Both the position numbers and the translations under genes were made by a program. A stretch of 64,000 nucleotides of DNA from Leptolyngbya sp. KIOST-1 (GTDB lineage Bacteria > Cyanobacteriota > Cyanobacteriia > Phormidesmidales > Phormidesmidaceae): contig NZ_JQFA01000004.1 of assembly GCF_000763385.1 (NCBI RefSeq), positions 1,426,001 to 1,490,000 of the forward strand, given 5' to 3'. Below, in pieces: positions 51,812 through 60,345 of this stretch. The number at the start of each line of letters is the position of its first letter. Within the stretch, counting starts at the first letter, position 1. Below the pieces are notes generated by a model. That model ran no database searches. It was given only the letters and a program-made list of their open reading frames with translations, and had not been told where the DNA came from.

Positions 51812-52513
51812 ATGACCCGTCCCGGAACCGTCGCTGAACTTCAGCAAATCCCGCTCTTTGCCGCCCTGGAACCCACCCTGCTCGATCCCCTGGCCGCCGC
51901 CAGTCGCCTGACCGACTACGCCGCCGATGCGGTGGTATTTGAGGAAGGGGATGCCTTGCCAGCCTGTCTGCACCTGCTGGTCTCGGGGCAGCTAAGGGTG
52001 ACCAGGGTGGCCGCCTCTGGCAAGGAGACAATTCTGCGCCTGCTGCCGCCGGGGGAAGTGTTTGCCGCCCCGGCGCTATTTGGCAATGGTCGCGCTCCGG
52101 CCAGGGTGGTGGCGGCGGCCCCCGCCACGGTGCTTGCGCTGGAACGACAGGCGCTCCTCCAGGGGTTTGCTCAGACGCCAGAATTGGCGGTACACCTGCT
52201 GGTAGTGTTCAACCAGCGCCTCCAGGAACTCCACCACCGGGTACACGGGCTGGTTTCTGAGCGGGCAATTGTGCGGCTGGTGCACTACCTGGAGCACGTG
52301 GCTGCCGAGCAGGGCACCGTGGTCGTAGCTGAGGGAGAGGAACTCAATGCACGGCTCACCTACTACCAGATTGCTCGCACCATTGGCATTACCTACGAAG
52401 AGTGTGTGCGGCTGTTCAAACAGCTGCGGCCGTTGGTGACCTATCGCCGGGGCGGGCAAATTACGGTGGTGGATTGGGCGAGGTTAAACGCAGCGAGTGG
52501 GGAAGGGGCATAG
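51812..52513 (+). CDS. Crp/Fnr-family transcriptional regulator
   Basis: A 233-residue regulator. The cNMP-like beta-roll covers about residues 8-120 (DAVVFEEGDALPACLHLLVSG, GEVFAAPALFGNG). The Arg/Glu of a true cAMP site is replaced (APARVVAAAPATV), so the ligand is probably not cAMP. No cysteine cluster for FeS is seen. The C-terminal winged helix reads LTYYQIARTIGITYEECVRLFKQL. It is divergent from the methyltransferase gene. ATG at 51812 is used; TTG at 51800 is possible. Confidence 0.9.
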   Translation: MTRPGTVAELQQIPLFAALEPTLLDPLAAASRLTDYAADAVVFEEGDALPACLHLLVSGQLRVTRVAASGKETILRLLPPGEVFAAPALFGNGRAPARVVAAAPATVLALERQALLQGFAQTPELAVHLLVVFNQRLQELHHRVHGLVSERAIVRLVHYLEHVAAEQGTVVVAEGEELNARLTYYQIARTIGITYEECVRLFKQLRPLVTYRRGGQITVVDWARLNAASGEGA

Positions 52514-52547
52514 CCGATCCGTGATCTCTGTCACCCAACTTGATAAC

Positions 52548-54149
52548 TCAAGCACTGGCCCGCTGTAGATGGGCAAGGGAACGCAGCAGGTTGCTGGCGC
52601 TGTGGTTGAAGTAATGCTCGGTAAGCGTATCTTCGCCACCCCAAATGGGTATCCATCCCCCAATTCGAGTAAAGATATCGTACACAATGAAACCGGCTAC
52701 CTTTCCCCTTTTTCCGCTTGCAGAGTAGAGCATCTGGCAGGGGTAAGCAATGTTGCCAATCATTAGGGGAATCATGCCAATAAAAAAGGCCAGCCAGGGA
52801 ATTTCTTTGCCTTCAGCGGTAGCCTGAAAGATCCGAAAGCCGGTATAGACGGTTCTGGAAAAAGCTCCGCCCATCAAGATAATTATTCCCAGGGTTAGTT
52901 CATTGATAAAGCCCGCCAGATAGACGAGTGGAAACAGGCCATACTCGATGATCTTGACAAATACCTTCATCCCCAGGTGAGCGCCAAAATCACTAAGGTA
53001 ATCAGTGCCGCTCTCCTGGTCTAAACGATTGAGCAGAGCTTCGCATTCCTCAGGGGTCAGCTGGTCGCGATCGCACCAAGCATTTATGCGATCGGTGATA
53101 TAGTCCTGGGCAACTTGGGTGCGGTAGCGCTTCGAGAAAATTAGCTTAAACAGGTTGCCCGTCAACCTTATATAGGGAATCCGAAGGATTCTCTCCAGAA
53201 TAGCGCGGGGAATATCCAGCAGCAGTTTCCGAGTACCCTTGAGAATCAGCTGTTTGAGGAGGTGCAGGAACCAGATCACAGGGTACTTCAGGTATCGATC
53301 GGCGGCTTTGGGACTGATTTTGCCCTGCTGAACCTGGGAAAAAACCCCACGCTTCAGCCGGTTGAGCGATCGCCACTGCCGCTGATGGTGGCCCAGTGCC
53401 TTGATGCTTTCCCAAAGCTCCCCATAGCAATCCTCCCCCAGCATTTGCTTCAAATCGTCGCTGTGAGCTTGAACATAGCGCGACAGGGTCTTGATATTGA
53501 CATCGTCAAATAGAAAGGTGCGGTACTCAACGCATTTGGGCAGGTAAAACGTAAACAACGTCAGCACGTTGAGGGGAAAAAGGGCGGGTACCCCCGACTC
53601 CATGTCAATCCAAACGAAGGTCCGATCGCCCGCCTCCCCATCGACAATTAAAAAGTTGTTGAGGGCCACCGGGTTGCCCTTGCCAGCCTGCCACACCAGC
53701 CCATCCAAGCCCGCTTCCACCAGCCGCTGCTGGAGCGGTTTCATAATGTTTTCAGTCAAATCCTTGACTTCTCGGCTGCGCTCCAAGTCCAGCGGCTGGC
53801 GTAGGGCGGGGCTGCGGCCCGAAATAAACGCAGCATCCAGCTGGTTCTGACGCAGTTCGACATTGCGCTCAGCGGCGATCGCGTTAGCGATTTTCAGTCG
53901 TTTGCCAAACCAATAGTCCACCAGGGGGGCTAGAATTTTGCGCCGATAGTAGGCACACTGAAGCACGTCTTCATTCCAGATGTAGGGGTTGTCGGCACCG
54001 AACAATACCAGGTGAACCGCCGCCGCCAGGGTATCGCCTGAGAATACCTTTCTCGCCACCGGCTGACCGTTGACCTCAATTAAAAATACCTGCCCTGAAC
54101 GACCGGCTCCTAAGGATTTTGGTTCGGATAGCTCGTCTACGCTTGCCAT
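52548..54149 (-). CDS. Kinase-like protein with C-terminal membrane domain
   Basis: About 533 residues from ATG 54149. The N-terminus looks like an atypical small-lobe kinase (LGAGRSGQVFLIEVNGQPVA, the GxGxxG loop and Lys in ARKVF), and NPVALNNFLIV with TFVWIDMESG resemble the catalytic and metal loops, but HxD is missing, so activity is doubtful. Residues about 290-400 are basic and helical; about 415-500 form three or four membrane spans. Codon use is AT-richer than average here. Related to lipopolysaccharide-kinase/Rio-like folds by pattern only. Confidence 0.7.
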   Translation of the reverse strand: MASVDELSEPKSLGAGRSGQVFLIEVNGQPVARKVFSGDTLAAAVHLVLFGADNPYIWNEDVLQCAYYRRKILAPLVDYWFGKRLKIANAIAAERNVELRQNQLDAAFISGRSPALRQPLDLERSREVKDLTENIMKPLQQRLVEAGLDGLVWQAGKGNPVALNNFLIVDGEAGDRTFVWIDMESGVPALFPLNVLTLFTFYLPKCVEYRTFLFDDVNIKTLSRYVQAHSDDLKQMLGEDCYGELWESIKALGHHQRQWRSLNRLKRGVFSQVQQGKISPKAADRYLKYPVIWFLHLLKQLILKGTRKLLLDIPRAILERILRIPYIRLTGNLFKLIFSKRYRTQVAQDYITDRINAWCDRDQLTPEECEALLNRLDQESGTDYLSDFGAHLGMKVFVKIIEYGLFPLVYLAGFINELTLGIIILMGGAFSRTVYTGFRIFQATAEGKEIPWLAFFIGMIPLMIGNIAYPCQMLYSASGKRGKVAGFIVYDIFTRIGGWIPIWGGEDTLTEHYFNHSASNLLRSLAHLQRASA

Positions 54150-54422
54150 GGAATAGATTAGTGCGATACTTGGGTCTAATTTGGCCACTCTTCCCGCAGG
54201 AATGAGTGGCCAACGACGTTTTTCTTACCCCCGGTGATACCAATTACGTGTACTGGGTAACGTTAGAAATAGGGTTTTGAGCTAATTAGCTGATTAACAG
54301 AATAAAAAACAATAAATAGCAGAACCGGACGGAAGTATATCCAAAGTAGTTGATTAGCTTCCTAAAAACGTCCTACCCCAGGTAGATTAGTGGGTGGCTA
54401 GGCCCTACAGAGCCCATAGCTT

Positions 54423-55055
54423 CTAGTCTTCGGCGTACCGAACAGGCATACCATCCGCAGAAATCAGCCAGTCCAGCCGAATTTTCGTGCCGTCCTGCAA
54501 CCGCAAAAACTCTGCGTTATCCACCGTAAACAGATCGATAATCTGACCTTCGGCCCTGATCTCGGTGCCAGCCGGGGTGCGGTAGTGGAGGACGCAGGGG
54601 CGGCGCAGGGTGGCCAACGACTCTAGCTCGTCATGAAAGCCACAGCTGACCAGTCGGTAGGGAACGGCGGGGACCAGCACCGTCTGCACCGCTACAGAGG
54701 CGGCCAGCAGGCGGTGGACGGGGCAGCGATCGCCAATCTCCCGCAGGCGATCGCGCTGGTCGGCGGTGAGGTCGCCCTCCAGGGTGAGGTGGGCCACAAT
54801 CACCGGCTGCGATGCCCCGCTCTGCAGCTCTACCGCAACGTCAATGCGATCGATCGCCCAGCCCTTGCGCTCGGCATACATCCGCAGGGTGATTGCCTTG
54901 CAGCTGCCCAGACTGGCCAACAGCAGCTCGGTCGGGGTTGGCCCGCGATCGTCGCCGCCGAGGTGGGGGGGCTCGTCGGCCACCAGTCGAAACTGGCGCA
55001 GGGCAATGTCCTGGCCAAAGCGTGACCCATTCGACGAAACCTGAACTGAAGCCAT
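54423..55055 (-). CDS. OsmC-like domain fused to a ROF-like (Rho-binding antiterminator) domain
   Basis: A 210-residue protein. Residues 1-130 are an OsmC-type redox domain with both conserved cysteines (LGSCKAITLRMYAERKG and DRCPVHRLL), which in relatives reduce organic hydroperoxides. Residues about 135-205 look like the ROF/YaeO fold (YRLVSCGFHDELESLATLRR, then DLFTVDNAEFLRLQDGTKIRLDWL), which binds RNA polymerase-associated Rho or acts as a small beta-barrel. The fusion is unusual. It lies downstream of glgP on the same strand, 28 bases after its stop, so they may be cotranscribed. Confidence 0.82.
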   Translation of the reverse strand: MASVQVSSNGSRFGQDIALRQFRLVADEPPHLGGDDRGPTPTELLLASLGSCKAITLRMYAERKGWAIDRIDVAVELQSGASQPVIVAHLTLEGDLTADQRDRLREIGDRCPVHRLLAASVAVQTVLVPAVPYRLVSCGFHDELESLATLRRPCVLHYRTPAGTEIRAEGQIIDLFTVDNAEFLRLQDGTKIRLDWLISADGMPVRYAED

Positions 55056-55082
55056 AGCACTCTCCCGTCCCCAAACCTGTTT

Positions 55083-57704
55083 CTACACCAGGGTGGCGGC
55101 AGAAGCTACCACCCCCGATCGAATCTGCACCGAGTCGGGGTCGGCCCAGAGCACCAGCTTGGGGTCGTAGGGGCTGTTGAGATAGGTGTGCCGGGGCAAA
55201 ATCCGCAGCGACAGTCCCTGCAACCCGCTGGCGGTGTACTGCATCTCCAGCGCGTAAATGCTTCTGCCCCCCTCATCCTGGCCCTGGTAAACCATGGGCA
55301 CCGCCAGCCCGGCGTGAATTTCGCCGTCAATGGCGACGGTGCCCTGGTAGAGCTCAACCTGCACATCGTCGGGGGTGAGGGCCCCCAGGCGAAGGGCCGC
55401 CGTCACCTTGAAGGGTTGGTTCACCTGCAAATCGGTGGTGTCAGAAATGGCCACCTCTTCAAAGCGGACCTCGTACCACTGTTCGGTGATGCGGGCCTGC
55501 CAGGCGGTGAGCTCTTTGCCGGGGCCGTAGTGGTCGGTGGCCAGGGTGCGGGCGCGATCGCTGGCGGCGAAGTACCCCCGGCTGGCGTAGTCTTTGACCA
55601 TGCGAGCGGTGTTGAACTGGGGCGTGTTGAGGTAGATCGCCTGCTTCATTTTGGCCACCCAGCCGCGGGGAATTTCGTCCTGGTCGCGCTCGTAGAACAG
55701 GGGCACCACCTCCTTCTCCAGGATGTCGTAGAGGGCGTTGGCCTCCACGTCGTCCTGGTACTCGGGGTCGTCGTAGTCTTCGCCATGGCCGATGGGCCAG
55801 CCGGTGCGAATGTAGTCGGCCTCATCCCACCAGCCGTCGAGCACGCTGAGGTTGGGCAGCCCGTTCATGGCCGCTTTCATGCCGCTGGTGCCGCTGGCCT
55901 CGCGGGGGCGGCGGGGGTTGTTGAGCCACACGTCGCAGCCCGCCACCATGTCCCGCGACAGGTGAATGTCGTAGTTGGGCACAAACACAATCGAGCGGCT
56001 GAGGCCCTGGTCGCGGGTGAAGTGCACAATGCTGCGAATCAGCTCTTTGCCAGGAATGTCCTTGGGGTGGGCCTTCCCGGCAATCACAAACTGCACCCGC
56101 CGACCTGTGCCGTTGCCACTGATAATCTGGCGGACGCGATCGAGGTCGTGCAGGAAGAGGGTTGCCCGCTTGTAGGTGGCAAAGCGGCGGGCAAAGCCAA
56201 TGGTGAGCACAAAGGGGTCGAGGCACTCCTGGGCCTCGGTGAGTTCGCGCACCAGGGCCCCCCGGTCCTGCATGCTGCGGGTGAGGCGATCGCGCACCGT
56301 CACCACCAGGTGCGATCGGCAGAGTTCGTGGTTGCGCCACAGCTCATCGTCGGGAATGGCAAACACCCGTTCCCACAGCGCTGCGCCGGGGCTGGCCTCA
56401 GCCCAGTTGGGGCCGAGGTAGCGATCGTAGAGGGCCTGGGTGGAGCGGGCCACGCAGCTGCGGGCGTGCACGCCGTTGGTAATGGCGGTAATCGGCACCT
56501 CGCTCTGGGGCAGCCCGGTCCACAGGTCGCCAAACATATCTCGCGATACCGCCGCGTGGAGCTGGCTCACCCCGTTGATAAAGGTCGCCGTCTTAATCGC
56601 CAGCACCGCCATGCTAAACGGCGCCGCAAAGTCGCCGGTATTGGTGCGGCCCAGGGCCAAAAATTCGGCATCGCCGAGGCCAAAGCGATCGCGGTAGTGG
56701 CCCAGGTAGTGCAGCACCTTCTCCGGCGGAAACAGATCGATCCCGGCGGGCACCGGGGTGTGGGTGGTAAACATCTGGCTGGCCTGGGCTACCTGCAGGG
56801 CCTCGGCAAAGCTCAGCCCGTCGTCCTCCATAAAGGCGCGCATCCGCTCCAGGGCCATAAAGGCCGAGTGGCCCTCGTTCATGTGGTAGGCGGTGGGGGT
56901 CAGCCCCAGGGCTTTGAGCATGCGAATGCCGCCAATCCCCAGCATGATCTCCTGGTGAATGCGCATGTCGATGTCGCCGCCGTAGAGGCGATCGCAGATG
57001 TCCTGGTCGTACTGGTTGTTGGGGGCAATATTGGTGTCGAGCAGGTACAGGGGCACCGTGCCCACCTGCACCCGCCACACCCGGGCATACACTACGCGAC
57101 CCGGATACTCCACCTCAATCCTGAGTTCCTGACCGGCGGCGTCGCGCTCCAGGTGCAGCGGCATATTGTAGAAGTCGTTAATTGGGTAGCGCTCCTGCTG
57201 CCAGCCGTCGGCGTTCAGGTACTGGGCAAAGTAGCCCTCCTGGTAGAGCAGGCCCACCGCCACCAGGGGCAGCCCCAAATCGCTGGCCGACTTGAGGTGG
57301 TCCCCAGCCAGCACCCCCAGCCCGCCGGAGTACACCGGCATGCAGGTGGTGAGGCCAAACTCCATCGAAAAGTAGGCGTAGCACTCACCAGCGACGGGGG
57401 CTTTGCGGTGCTTTCTGTACCAGGCGCGATCGCGCAGGTAGTCCTCCAGCCGCTGGGCCGCCCGGTCCATCTGGGCCAAAAACCCCTCGTCTTCGGCAAT
57501 TTCGTTGAGCCGCGCCTGGCTAATGGTGCCCAGCATCAACACCGGGTTGTAGCGGCTCGACTCCCACAGGTCGGCGTCCAGCCGCCGAAACAGGTCTACC
57601 ATCTCCACATCCCAGTCCCAGTGGAGATTGTAGGCCAGGGTGCGGAGCGCCTCCAGCCGTTGGGGCAAAGCTGGAGTCACGTTAAAGGTGCGAATTGGGC
57701 GCAT
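55083..57704 (-). CDS. glgP: Alpha-glucan (glycogen) phosphorylase
   Basis: PLP enzyme that releases glucose-1-phosphate from glycogen. It is of the short 850-residue class with an N-terminal DUF3417 region (FNVTPALPQRLEALRTLAYN). The PLP lysine lies in EASGTSGMKAAMNG; NVSVLDGWWDEA-like text follows as LSVLDGWWDEA. Normal length at 873 residues. A stop-start gap of 28 bases leads into the OsmC-ROF gene, possibly one operon. Start ATG 57704 is in the standard place. Confidence 0.95.
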   Translation of the reverse strand: MRPIRTFNVTPALPQRLEALRTLAYNLHWDWDVEMVDLFRRLDADLWESSRYNPVLMLGTISQARLNEIAEDEGFLAQMDRAAQRLEDYLRDRAWYRKHRKAPVAGECYAYFSMEFGLTTCMPVYSGGLGVLAGDHLKSASDLGLPLVAVGLLYQEGYFAQYLNADGWQQERYPINDFYNMPLHLERDAAGQELRIEVEYPGRVVYARVWRVQVGTVPLYLLDTNIAPNNQYDQDICDRLYGGDIDMRIHQEIMLGIGGIRMLKALGLTPTAYHMNEGHSAFMALERMRAFMEDDGLSFAEALQVAQASQMFTTHTPVPAGIDLFPPEKVLHYLGHYRDRFGLGDAEFLALGRTNTGDFAAPFSMAVLAIKTATFINGVSQLHAAVSRDMFGDLWTGLPQSEVPITAITNGVHARSCVARSTQALYDRYLGPNWAEASPGAALWERVFAIPDDELWRNHELCRSHLVVTVRDRLTRSMQDRGALVRELTEAQECLDPFVLTIGFARRFATYKRATLFLHDLDRVRQIISGNGTGRRVQFVIAGKAHPKDIPGKELIRSIVHFTRDQGLSRSIVFVPNYDIHLSRDMVAGCDVWLNNPRRPREASGTSGMKAAMNGLPNLSVLDGWWDEADYIRTGWPIGHGEDYDDPEYQDDVEANALYDILEKEVVPLFYERDQDEIPRGWVAKMKQAIYLNTPQFNTARMVKDYASRGYFAASDRARTLATDHYGPGKELTAWQARITEQWYEVRFEEVAISDTTDLQVNQPFKVTAALRLGALTPDDVQVELYQGTVAIDGEIHAGLAVPMVYQGQDEGGRSIYALEMQYTASGLQGLSLRILPRHTYLNSPYDPKLVLWADPDSVQIRSGVVASAATLV

Positions 57705-57953
57705 AGGTCGAGCAGCAGTGGGGTTTGTATAGAGCCATTCTGCCCCCTATTGGGTGTTTATCAGGCAGTGAGCCACGGCTTGTAATACTCTCCCTCGCGG
57801 CAGCCCCAGGCCCAGTCAACGGGGGGCAGCGTGGGGGCTTCTCCCCACCAAAAGTAATGAGATCCCTACCTGGAGGCATAGCTTTGGGCGATCGCCTCAG
57901 GGAATAATAATAGGAAAGCAATAAAAACTATAAACGGCTTTAGAGGACACACC

Positions 57954-58091
57954 ATGGCTCAGGACAGGAACACCCAGGGGCGCGGCGCAGCTTTGAACAA
58001 AGGCGATCGGCCCGAGATCGAGTTTGACCAGTGGGCCAGTGCCGTGCGCCAGCAAATGGTGGCCGCCCTCAAGCGCCGCGGCAACAGCTAG
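57954..58091 (+). CDS. Short protein (45 aa) with a strong ribosome binding site
   Basis: ATG 57954 follows TTTAGAGGACACACC, a good ribosome binding site, in an AT-rich leader. The product (MAQDRNTQGRGAALNKGDRP..., ending VRQQMVAALKRRGNS) is soluble and basic at the end. Size and signal suggest a true small gene; the family is not recognised. It diverges from glgP. Confidence 0.6.
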   Translation: MAQDRNTQGRGAALNKGDRPEIEFDQWASAVRQQMVAALKRRGNS

Positions 58092-58219
58092 ACCCGGTGG
58101 GGGATGAGGTGTGTCATCAATTCCTCATCCCTATGGCCCTGCCTCCCACAGCGCAGCATCTCGACCCGACCCGTCGCCCAGTCTTGGTAAACTACGGGGG
58201 CATGAGCCCGTTCTAGCAT

Positions 58220-58549
58220 TTGTACCCCCTACAAACCGCCAACCCCGTGGCCACCAAAAAAACAACCGGCAAGAGCAGCAGCAAACCCAGCGACAATTCC
58301 CTTTCTACCCCGGCCAGTTCTGGCCGGGGGTTCAAGGTGCAGGTGTTTTACCTGGCCGCCAGCAGCAGCAACCCCAAGGCACCCTTCAAAGACGCCCTTT
58401 GGTTTGCCACTTACCCGATCATTCCGCGGATTGGCGACTGTGTTTTTAGGGATGGGGTGTACTACCGGGTGGAGCGCGTATTTTTGTACGAAAATCTAGC
58501 GGCAGGCTGGTGCGCCGATGTCGAAGTTTCGTTTTACGGCAGGCGCTGA
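58220..58549 (+). CDS. Conserved hypothetical protein (about 100 aa)
   Basis: The core FKVQVFYLAASSSNPKAPFKDALWFATYP and VERVFLYENLAAGWCADVEVSF (only their features are meant) forms a small beta-rich domain after a Ser/Thr/Lys-rich N-terminus. TTG at 58220 or GTG at 58247 starts it; neither has a strong ribosome binding site. Unknown role. Confidence 0.6.
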   Translation: MYPLQTANPVATKKTTGKSSSKPSDNSLSTPASSGRGFKVQVFYLAASSSNPKAPFKDALWFATYPIIPRIGDCVFRDGVYYRVERVFLYENLAAGWCADVEVSFYGRR

Positions 58550-58559
58550 TCGCGGCCAG

Positions 58560-58803
58560 TAAATAGCCAATCGCCAGCCGTTACAAAACTTATGGAACCC
58601 CCCCGCCTCAGGGGCTGTAAGCGCCGCTGACACAGTGTTACAGAAGCATTAATCTTCAGAAAGCTTATGCTAAAGTAAGCGGGTAACATGTTTTGCTTTC
58701 GGTAGGCTGGTTAATCACAGTCTGATCTCAGTTTTCGGGTAATCGGTGTGTACCACTCCGAATCGAACTTGTCTACATTACATGTCAATTTTGGAGTTGT
58801 GCC
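58560..58803 (+). promoter_or_regulatory. Long leader/promoter region of the RRM gene
   Basis: About 240 bases upstream of the RRM gene with AT-rich stretches and possible stem-loops (around 58640-58680). Cyanobacterial RRM genes are often cold-inducible with long leaders. No box of certain identity is seen. Confidence 0.45.
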
Positions 58804-59127
58804 ATGTCGATTTATGTAGGAAATCTTGCCTACAATGCTACGGAAGGAGACATCACCGAAGTCTTCTCCGAGTACGGAGCCGTCAGCCGAGTAACGGTCC
58901 CTACCGATCGTGAAACGGGTCGTCCTCGTGGCTTTGCCTTCGTTGAAATGGAGAAAGAAGCCGACGAAGACGCCGCTATTGAGGCCCTCGATGGCGCTGA
59001 GTGGATGGGTCGTGAGCTACGGGTTAACAAGGCTCGTCCTAAGGAAAAGCGTCCCGGTGGCGGTGGCCCCCGCGGCAACTTCGGCGGCGGCAGAGATGGC
59101 GGCAACCGGGAATTTTCCCGCTGGTAG
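58804..59127 (+). CDS. Glycine-rich RNA-binding protein (RRM)
   Basis: A 107-residue protein with one RRM: RNP2 is IYVGNL and RNP1 is RGFAFVEM, with the acidic stretch DEDAAIEALDG between helices. A short Gly/Arg-rich tail (PGGGGPRGNFGGGRDGG) follows. These Rbp proteins bind RNA and rise in the cold in cyanobacteria. An intrinsic terminator follows at 59162. Confidence 0.96.
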   Translation: MSIYVGNLAYNATEGDITEVFSEYGAVSRVTVPTDRETGRPRGFAFVEMEKEADEDAAIEALDGAEWMGRELRVNKARPKEKRPGGGGPRGNFGGGRDGGNREFSRW

Positions 59128-59161
59128 ACCACCAGTTCACAACTTAAGCAAGATGTTTTAC

Positions 59162-59192
59162 GGCAGAGGATAAATATCCCCTGCCTTTTTTG
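59162..59192 (+). terminator. Intrinsic terminator of the RRM gene
   Basis: GGCAGAGGA / TCCCCTGCC stem with a T6 run after it, 35 bases past the stop codon. Confidence 0.85.
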
Positions 59193-59204
59193 GTTTTGGG
59201 CGTT

Positions 59205-59326
59205 CTCCTTTGAGATTGCCGGTAACGCTAAAAACCAGGGGTTACAGCTCCTAGGCTGTCGTTTGGATTGGGCCTGGCAAGGCTTGCTTCACTGGGCTTT
59301 TGGCCACAATTGATGACACACCCTAG
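59205..59326. mobile_element. Inverted-repeat element, CTAG family (copy F, reversed)
   Basis: Contains GGTTACAGCTCCTAG, CTGGCAAGGC, and the right end CACAATTGATGACACACC followed by CTAG at 59323-59326. The left terminal repeat has decayed. The CTAG gives the TAG stop of the gene on the minus strand. Confidence 0.75.
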
Positions 59327-60294
59327 GCCCTGGCTAGGGGCGTGGTGTGGTGCCAGACAACCGTATTGTCGCGGCTCAACCCCATAAACATTAGTGTCTC
59401 TATGCCCGGCAGCCCCAGGGAAGCTAGCTGTTGCTGGGTTAACAGGGTGTGTACCTGCGCCGCGGCGTCCTCGGGATTGATGACCCGGACCGCCATCCAG
59501 GAGATGTGGAGCTGATTGCTCTCAGTTTTGACCTGGGCGGCAACCCCTCGCTGCTTCAGCAGGCGCTCCACGCGCTCTTCTGGCGTCAGAGTTTCGTCGT
59601 CAAGGGCTGCCGCTGCGATGGGTTCAGCCGCAGTGGACTTGGCTGGGGCCGGGGCTGCTGATGCCTGGGCCGCAGGGTTCTCAATGTAGGTTTTGAGCTG
59701 GTGAAACGCCTGCTTTAGTTCCTCGACTTTGGCGCGATCGCCCTCTCGCAAGGCTAGGGCCTTGAGCTTAAAGTAGGTGCCTTCTACCTTTTGCAGGGGC
59801 TCGCCCTGCTCCAGCCCCAGCAGCGCGTAGGCGTAGGCAATGGTGCCGGATTCTGGCAAAGGCGATGCCGGCTCTGGGACAGACGCGGGCTCTGGGGTAG
59901 GCTCAGGGCTCAGGGCCTCGGGCGGTTCGGCCAGTGGGGGCGTCTGCTCCTGATCCATCGCCTGCAGCGGTCTGACCGCCGCCGGTTGGGTCGCCAGATC
60001 AACCTCAACTCCCCAGCCCGCGGCCTGCCGATCGGCCTGCTCTGCATAGATCTCAAGGCTGGTCAACGAGGAAACCTGCAGCCGCGCCAGCCCCCGCTGC
60101 ACATAGTCCACCGTTGTGGATTGGGTGGGTAGGGTGTGGCCCGTGAGCCACAGCTGGAGACAGGTGCCCTGGCGATCGCCCTGCACCGTAATTCCCTTGG
60201 GCTGTAAAGCCTGGTTCATCAGCGCTGCGATCGCAGCAGCATCGCCGCCTTTGGCCTGGTCTACTAGTGAGGCAGCTACCATCTGAATCTCCAC
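59323..60294 (-). CDS. Conserved cyanobacterial protein with J-domain-like helices
   Basis: A 323-residue protein: an N-terminal alpha/beta domain (about 1-100), a Pro/Glu-rich linker (about 112-148), then a helical part (YAYALLGLEQGEPLQKVEGTYFKLKALALREGD is summarised) that resembles the start of a J domain without the HPD motif, and a C-terminal alpha/beta domain. It is typical of cyanobacterial proteins of unknown function. The stop codon is in a repeat element. Confidence 0.75.
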   Translation of the reverse strand: MEIQMVAASLVDQAKGGDAAAIAALMNQALQPKGITVQGDRQGTCLQLWLTGHTLPTQSTTVDYVQRGLARLQVSSLTSLEIYAEQADRQAAGWGVEVDLATQPAAVRPLQAMDQEQTPPLAEPPEALSPEPTPEPASVPEPASPLPESGTIAYAYALLGLEQGEPLQKVEGTYFKLKALALREGDRAKVEELKQAFHQLKTYIENPAAQASAAPAPAKSTAAEPIAAAALDDETLTPEERVERLLKQRGVAAQVKTESNQLHISWMAVRVINPEDAAAQVHTLLTQQQLASLGLPGIETLMFMGLSRDNTVVWHHTTPLARA

Positions 60295-60345
60295 ACTAAG
60301 ATATCTAAATTTAGGGTACCCAATTTGGCCCTGTGGATCCTCACC

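Noticed and set aside
55188..57785. Long plus-strand open frame of 865 codons opposite glgP
   Set aside because: High-GC antisense shadow of the phosphorylase; composition (His/Gly/Val-rich) is not that of a real protein.
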